Assembly: GCA_905214265.1 (NCBI GenBank)
Contig: CAJMLQ010000017.1
Coordinates: 1 to 35,599 of the forward strand
Direction of reading: 5' to 3'
DNA length: 35,599 nucleotides
Origin: an uncultured bacterium
GTDB lineage: Bacteria > Bacillota > Clostridia > Oscillospirales > Ruminococcaceae
Part shown: one piece after another, positions 31,790 through 35,599 of the stretch
Numbering within the stretch: the first letter of the stretch is position 1
How the letters are laid out: each line of letters begins with the position of its first letter
Translations under genes and position numbers: made by a program
Notes under the pieces: model-generated
What the model saw: only the letters and a program-made list of their open reading frames with translations
The model's database searches: none
What the model was told of the DNA's origin: nothing

Positions 31790-32311
31790 CTAATTTCCCA
31801 GAAACAGCCGGACGAACAGCGCGCTTGCCAGAATGACGGTGAGATCCCCCGCCAAGGAGCAGGGAAGAGTGTGGCGGCTGCGGCTGACTTTTACAGCGGC
31901 GTAGTAGACGGTGACCGTGTAAAAGGTGGTTTCCGACGCGCTCTGAATGACGCTGGCCACCCGTCCGGAGAAACTGTCCGGTCCGCAGCGGTCGAGGATC
32001 TGCTGAAATACCGTCAGAGAGGCGCTGCCGGAAACCGGCCGGAGCAGCGCCAGCGGGACCACGTCGGCGGGAATCCCCAGCGGCTCAGCCACCGGTCGGA
32101 GTGCCCAGGAAAGGACGTCCAGAGCACCGGAGGCCCGGAACATCCCGATCACCGTCATGAACAGGATCAGCGGAGGAAGCATGGACGCCGCCGTTCGCAG
32201 CCCCCGCTTTGCCCCCTCCGCAAAGGCGGACAGCACGTCGACTCCCCGAAGCAGCCCAGCCAGCAGAAAGACCGCTACGATCACCGGGACGGCCCAGACA
32301 GCGGCATTCAT
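31790..32311 (-). CDS. spmB: Spore maturation protein SpmB
   Basis: A 173-aa polytopic membrane protein of the nucleoside-recognition (Gate) domain family. Hydrophobic segments lie near residues 5-22, 42-60 and 145-170. Motifs GVDVLSAFAEGAKRGL and RPVSGSASLTVF match SpmB. In B. subtilis SpmA/SpmB are needed for spore core dehydration and heat resistance. Its ATG overlaps the spmA stop by 4 nt (ATGA). Confidence 0.9.
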   Translation of the reverse strand: MNAAVWAVPVIVAVFLLAGLLRGVDVLSAFAEGAKRGLRTAASMLPPLILFMTVIGMFRASGALDVLSWALRPVAEPLGIPADVVPLALLRPVSGSASLTVFQQILDRCGPDSFSGRVASVIQSASETTFYTVTVYYAAVKVSRSRHTLPCSLAGDLTVILASALFVRLFLGN

Positions 32312-32904
32312 AGCCGTCCTCCTCTGCGTCGGGCGGAGAGTCTGGAAACCGTCCGGGCCAGCCCCACCGCCACTATGAGCGAGGCGGCCGAAGCGGCCAG
32401 CGTGGGCAACAGGATCTCCATGGCGTTGGTGCTCCCCGCTGCCAACCGCAGGGTAGCGGTGGTGGAGGGAATGAGCTGGAGGGAGCAGGTGTTGAGCACT
32501 ACCAGCGTAATCATTTCGTCAGAGGCGGTCCCAGGCTCCTGCGAACGCTTTCGGAGGCGTTCCATGGCGTCCAGCCCCAAGGGAGTGGCCGCGTTGCCAA
32601 GGCCCAGGAGATTTGCCGTCATGTTCAGGCTGATGACCCCCAGTGTGTCCGGGTCGCCGGTCAACGAGGGAAAGAGCAGCCGGGTTAAGGGCCGCAGCAG
32701 CCGTGCGATTATCCGGGTAATACCGGCGCGCTGCGACACCTCCATCAGGCCGCTCCAAAGACAGATCGACCCGGCCAGTGTGAGCACAAGCATCACTGCC
32801 CGGCTCCCCTCCTCCAGGGCGGCGTTGTTCACCGCATCCATCCGTCCGCTGCACGCGCCGAAAACTACGGCTAGCAGCGCCATTACCGCAATGATCCCCT
32901 TCAT
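32308..32904 (-). CDS. spmA: Spore maturation protein SpmA
   Basis: A 198-aa membrane protein, the usual partner of SpmB. MKGIIAVMALLAVVFGACSGR begins the first membrane segment. LWSGLMEVSQRAGI and NMTANLLGLGNAATPLGLDAM are the conserved Gate-domain signatures. ATG at 32904 has GGAGG 7 nt upstream. The frame is open further 5', but without support. It is first in the spmAB operon. Its presence with spoIVB suggests this lineage still makes, or recently made, spores. Confidence 0.92.
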   Translation of the reverse strand: MKGIIAVMALLAVVFGACSGRMDAVNNAALEEGSRAVMLVLTLAGSICLWSGLMEVSQRAGITRIIARLLRPLTRLLFPSLTGDPDTLGVISLNMTANLLGLGNAATPLGLDAMERLRKRSQEPGTASDEMITLVVLNTCSLQLIPSTTATLRLAAGSTNAMEILLPTLAASAASLIVAVGLARTVSRLSARRRGGRL

Positions 32905-33131
32905 CTGAAACCTCCGTCCTTTCCTTCTACAATTATTGTATCCGGACAGGGCGGCGGTTAGAACGGATATGCCTGACAGAGGCTTCCCCTCCCGGACAGT
33001 TTTGTCTCCGGCGGAAAATTTTCCCCAAGGCGCTAATTTCTTAAAATGGCGTTCATAATCATCCCGTATAATGAGACAATCTATTTCAGAAGAAAAGAAT
33101 TTTGTCACAGGAAAGGAAGGAAAAACGGTTT
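32905..33131. promoter_or_regulatory. Divergent promoter region spmA / ABC exporter
   Basis: On the minus strand GATACAAT (complement of 32935-32942) resembles a mother-cell sigma-E or sigma-K -10 (CATACAAT / CATAnnnTA), as expected for spmA, though a sigma-A reading (TACAAT) is possible. On the plus strand TATAAT at 33067-33072 serves the ABC genes; its -35 is poor. Assignments are tentative. Confidence 0.4.
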
Positions 33132-35333
33132 ATGCGAAAACTTTTCAAGTACCTCAAACCGTTTGCAGGCTCTATTGCCGTCGCGGTCATCCTGGTTTTT
33201 ATGCAGGCAATGTGCGACCTGAAGCTGCCTGACTACATGTCGGATATCGTCAATATCGGTATTCAGCAGGGCGGCATCACCGATGCGGTGCCGGAACAGG
33301 CCAGCGATGGGACACTGGAAAAGCTGACGCTCTTTTTCAGCGGGGAGGAGCAGTCCTTGCTGAGTCAGTACTACCAGGAGGAGAACGGTGTCTGGAAACA
33401 GATGGGCGAGTTCGCCCAAGGGGATCGGCAGACTCTGAATACGGCGTTTTCCCGGGCCTTTGCAGCCGTCGGAAGCATTGAGACCATCAGCCAGGATCCA
33501 GAAGCCCTCCAAAAGGTGCTGGAACAGCTGCCGGCATTCCCCCAGGAGGGGATGCCCTCCGGCGAGGAGATGGATCTGTTTGCCCTGCTTCAGACCTTGC
33601 CCGAGGAGCAGCGCCTGGAAATCGCCGGCAAGGTCGCCGAGCAGTATGATTCGGTGGGTGCCAGCATGAGCGAGCAGGCCGCCGTCGCCTTCCTGAAGGC
33701 GGAATACGACGATTTGGGCGTGAATACTGCCGCTATCCAACGTCGGTATATCATCTGGACGGGCCTGAAAATGCTTGCCGTGGCCCTGCTTGCCGCCGCC
33801 TGCACCATTACGGTTTGTCTCCTCAGCGCCCGGATCGGCGCGGGCCTGGGCCGGGATCTGCGCAGCGCGGTCTATGGCAAGGTCAGCAGCTTCTCCAATG
33901 CGGAGTTTGACAAATTTTCCACCTCTTCCCTGATCACCCGAACCACTAACGATATCACCCAGGTCCAGATGCTGGTGGTCATGGCCATCCGCATGATGGT
34001 CTACGCGCCGGTCATGGGGATCGGCGGCATTGTTTACGCGGTGCAGAAAAGCGTCTCCATGTCTTGGATCATCGCCTTGGGCGTCGTAGTCCTGCTGAGC
34101 CTGGTGGGCGTCATCACTTCCATCGTCATGCCCCGCTTTAAGAGGATGCAGTCCCTCATCGACCGCCTGAACCAGGTCATCCGGGAAAACCTCTCGGGAA
34201 TGATGGTCATCCGTGCCTACAACACCCAGGATTTTGAGGAAAAACGCTTCGATAAGGCCAACCGGGACCTGGCCGGAAACACCCTCTTTGTCAATCGGGT
34301 CATGTCCGCCATGATGCCGGTGATGATGCTCATTATGAACTGCCTGACCCTGCTCATCATCTGGGTCGGCGCCCACCAGGTGGCCGAGGCGGCCATGCAG
34401 GTCGGCAACATGATGGCCTATATGCAGTACGCCATGCAGATCGTCATGAGCTTCCTCATGGTGTCCATGATGTTCATCATGGTCCCCCGTGCGGCGGTTT
34501 CCGGCGACCGGATCGCGGAGGTCCTGGGAACCCAGCCCAGCATCCGCGACCCGGAGCACGCCAAATCTCCGGAAAGCGGCCCCGCCCTTCGGGGAACCGT
34601 CGAGTTCCGCGACGTGAGTTTCCGCTTCCCCGGCGCGGAGGAGGACACCCTGGAGCATATCACCTTCACCGCCTGTCCGGGGCAGACCACAGCCTTTATT
34701 GGCTCCACCGGCTCCGGAAAGTCCACCCTGGTCAACCTGGTGCCCCGTTTTTACGACGTAACCTCCGGCCAGGTGCTGGTCAATGGCATCGACGTCCGGG
34801 AGATGACCCAGCACGATCTCCGGGCTGAGATCGGCTACGTCCCCCAGAAAGGTGTCCTGTTCAGCGGGACCATCGAAAGCAACCTGAAATACGGCAGCCC
34901 CTCCGCCACGGAGGAGCGGGTCCGCGAATCCGCGGCCATCGCCCAGGCCGACGGCTTTATCAGCGAAAAACCGGAGCAGTATGACGCTCCCATTTCCCAG
35001 GGCGGCACCAACGTTTCCGGCGGACAGAAGCAGCGGCTCTCCATCGCCCGGGCCCTGGTCAAAAACGCCCCTATCTACATTTTCGACGATAGCTTCTCCG
35101 CGCTGGATTTTAAGACCGACGCCAAACTCCGCCGGGCTCTCCACGAGAATACGGCCGACGCCACTATCCTGCTGGTGGCCCAGCGGGTGGGGACCATCCG
35201 CGGCGCTGAGCAGATCATCGTCCTGGACGAGGGCAAAATCGTCGGAAAGGGCACCCACGACGAACTGATGCGGGACTGTGAGGTCTATCGCCAGATCGCC
35301 TATTCGCAGCTGAGCAAGGAGGAATTGGAATGA
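33132..35333 (+). CDS. ABC exporter half-transporter with degenerate ATP site (BmrC/TM287-like)
   Basis: A 733-aa fused membrane/ATPase subunit. TM1 (about 12-32) is followed by an unusually long extracytoplasmic stretch, about residues 35-210, rich in Glu, Gln and Gly. TM2-TM6 follow, then the ATPase domain. Walker A is GSTGSGKST (Lys530), signature NVSGGQKQR and Walker B IYIFDDSFSALD. In this last motif Asp653 replaces the catalytic Glu, as in the degenerate-site partner of heterodimeric exporters. It overlaps the next gene by ATGA, so the two are the two halves. Substrate (drug, lipid or peptide) unknown. The start ATG 33132 follows AGGAAAGGAAGG. Confidence 0.9.
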   Translation: MRKLFKYLKPFAGSIAVAVILVFMQAMCDLKLPDYMSDIVNIGIQQGGITDAVPEQASDGTLEKLTLFFSGEEQSLLSQYYQEENGVWKQMGEFAQGDRQTLNTAFSRAFAAVGSIETISQDPEALQKVLEQLPAFPQEGMPSGEEMDLFALLQTLPEEQRLEIAGKVAEQYDSVGASMSEQAAVAFLKAEYDDLGVNTAAIQRRYIIWTGLKMLAVALLAAACTITVCLLSARIGAGLGRDLRSAVYGKVSSFSNAEFDKFSTSSLITRTTNDITQVQMLVVMAIRMMVYAPVMGIGGIVYAVQKSVSMSWIIALGVVVLLSLVGVITSIVMPRFKRMQSLIDRLNQVIRENLSGMMVIRAYNTQDFEEKRFDKANRDLAGNTLFVNRVMSAMMPVMMLIMNCLTLLIIWVGAHQVAEAAMQVGNMMAYMQYAMQIVMSFLMVSMMFIMVPRAAVSGDRIAEVLGTQPSIRDPEHAKSPESGPALRGTVEFRDVSFRFPGAEEDTLEHITFTACPGQTTAFIGSTGSGKSTLVNLVPRFYDVTSGQVLVNGIDVREMTQHDLRAEIGYVPQKGVLFSGTIESNLKYGSPSATEERVRESAAIAQADGFISEKPEQYDAPISQGGTNVSGGQKQRLSIARALVKNAPIYIFDDSFSALDFKTDAKLRRALHENTADATILLVAQRVGTIRGAEQIIVLDEGKIVGKGTHDELMRDCEVYRQIAYSQLSKEELE

Positions 35334-35599
35334 GCGAAAGAGAGACCCATCGTCCTCCCCGCCGCGGCCCCATGGGCGGGCATGGCCCTATGGGAGGCCC
35401 CATGGCCGGCGAGAAAGCCAAGGACTTCAAGGGAACCATGGGCAAGCTGCTCGCTTACCTGGGAAGATACAAATTCGCCATGCTGGGCATGCTGCTTTTT
35501 GCCGCTGCCAGTGCGGTTTTCAACATCATCGGCCCAAAGATCCTCGGCCAGGCCACCACAGAAATTTTTGAGGGCCTGATGCGGAAGATCCGCAATGAG
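35330..35599 (+). CDS. Partner ABC exporter subunit (partial, runs off window)
   Basis: The first 90 residues only. A basic, Gly/Met/Pro-rich cytoplasmic tail (MSERETHRPPRRGPMGG...) precedes the first transmembrane segment (YKFAMLGMLLFAAASAVFNIIGP). This is typical of the second subunit of heterodimeric multidrug-type exporters. Its ATG overlaps the stop of the previous gene. The ATPase domain lies outside the window; a canonical Walker B Glu is expected there. Confidence 0.88.
   Translation, partial: MSERETHRPPRRGPMGGHGPMGGPMAGEKAKDFKGTMGKLLAYLGRYKFAMLGMLLFAAASAVFNIIGPKILGQATTEIFEGLMRKIRNE

Noticed and set aside
31745..32908. A 387-codon plus-strand frame opposite spmAB
   Set aside because: Arg/Pro/Ser-rich shadow; spmA and spmB are recognised on the other strand with a 4-nt overlap.
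33105..35258. A 717-codon open frame on the minus strand opposite the ABC exporter gene
   Set aside because: It is rich in His, Asp and Gly with no domain, has no ribosome site, and mirrors a clear ABC transporter gene. GC-rich coding DNA often leaves the antisense frame open.

Overview
The window looks like chromosome of an anaerobic, endospore-forming Gram-positive bacterium of the Clostridia, and I would guess an Oscillospiraceae-like gut organism. The grounds are spoIVB next to spo0A, a spmAB pair, a four-subunit 2-oxoacid:ferredoxin oxidoreductase, PPi-dependent phosphofructokinase, strong AAGGAGG-type ribosome binding sites and moderately high GC with AT-rich promoters. The taxonomic placement is inference; no marker gene fixes it.

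Layout. (1) 1-4700: two tRNA genes (Phe, Asp) leftward. Then rightward come a SipW-like membrane protein that has lost its catalytic Ser and His, PPi-phosphofructokinase, SpoIVB peptidase and Spo0A. The Spo0A sits in its conserved place beside spoIVB but has Asn at the phosphoacceptor position 56. (2) 4900-8280: an apparent operon of a P-loop ATPase and the delta, alpha, beta and gamma subunits of a 2-oxoacid:ferredoxin oxidoreductase. (3) 8390-13110: a large-form IMP dehydrogenase with its own consensus promoter, an HD-domain protein, a lipoprotein of unknown role, and an HtrA-type membrane protease, separated by terminators.

(4) 13113-31700: a carbohydrate-catabolic island. A LacI-type regulator sits at the centre of two divergent units. 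Leftward lie lacI, a GH27/GH36-like hydrolase, a GH2 beta-mannosidase and a uroporphyrinogen-decarboxylase-fold (UROD) protein. Rightward lie a lipoprotein solute-binding protein, two Lpl/Ytc-type permeases, a heparinase II/III-family lyase, a nitrilase-family amidohydrolase, a second UROD-like protein, a GH172-like (DUF2961) protein and a GH39-like hydrolase. A convergent FAD-dependent oxidoreductase gene, preceded by a decayed nucleoside-hydrolase gene, closes the island. None of the hydrolases or the lyase has a signal peptide. The simplest reading is that an oligosaccharide or glycoconjugate is imported intact, with an ATPase encoded elsewhere, and dismantled in the cytoplasm. The non-glycosidic partners (nitrilase, two UROD-fold proteins, FAD oxidoreductase) suggest a decorated substrate that I cannot name. 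This is the best candidate for an undescribed system.

(5) 31790-35599: spmB and spmA leftward, then divergently a heterodimeric ABC exporter pair. The second subunit runs off the window.
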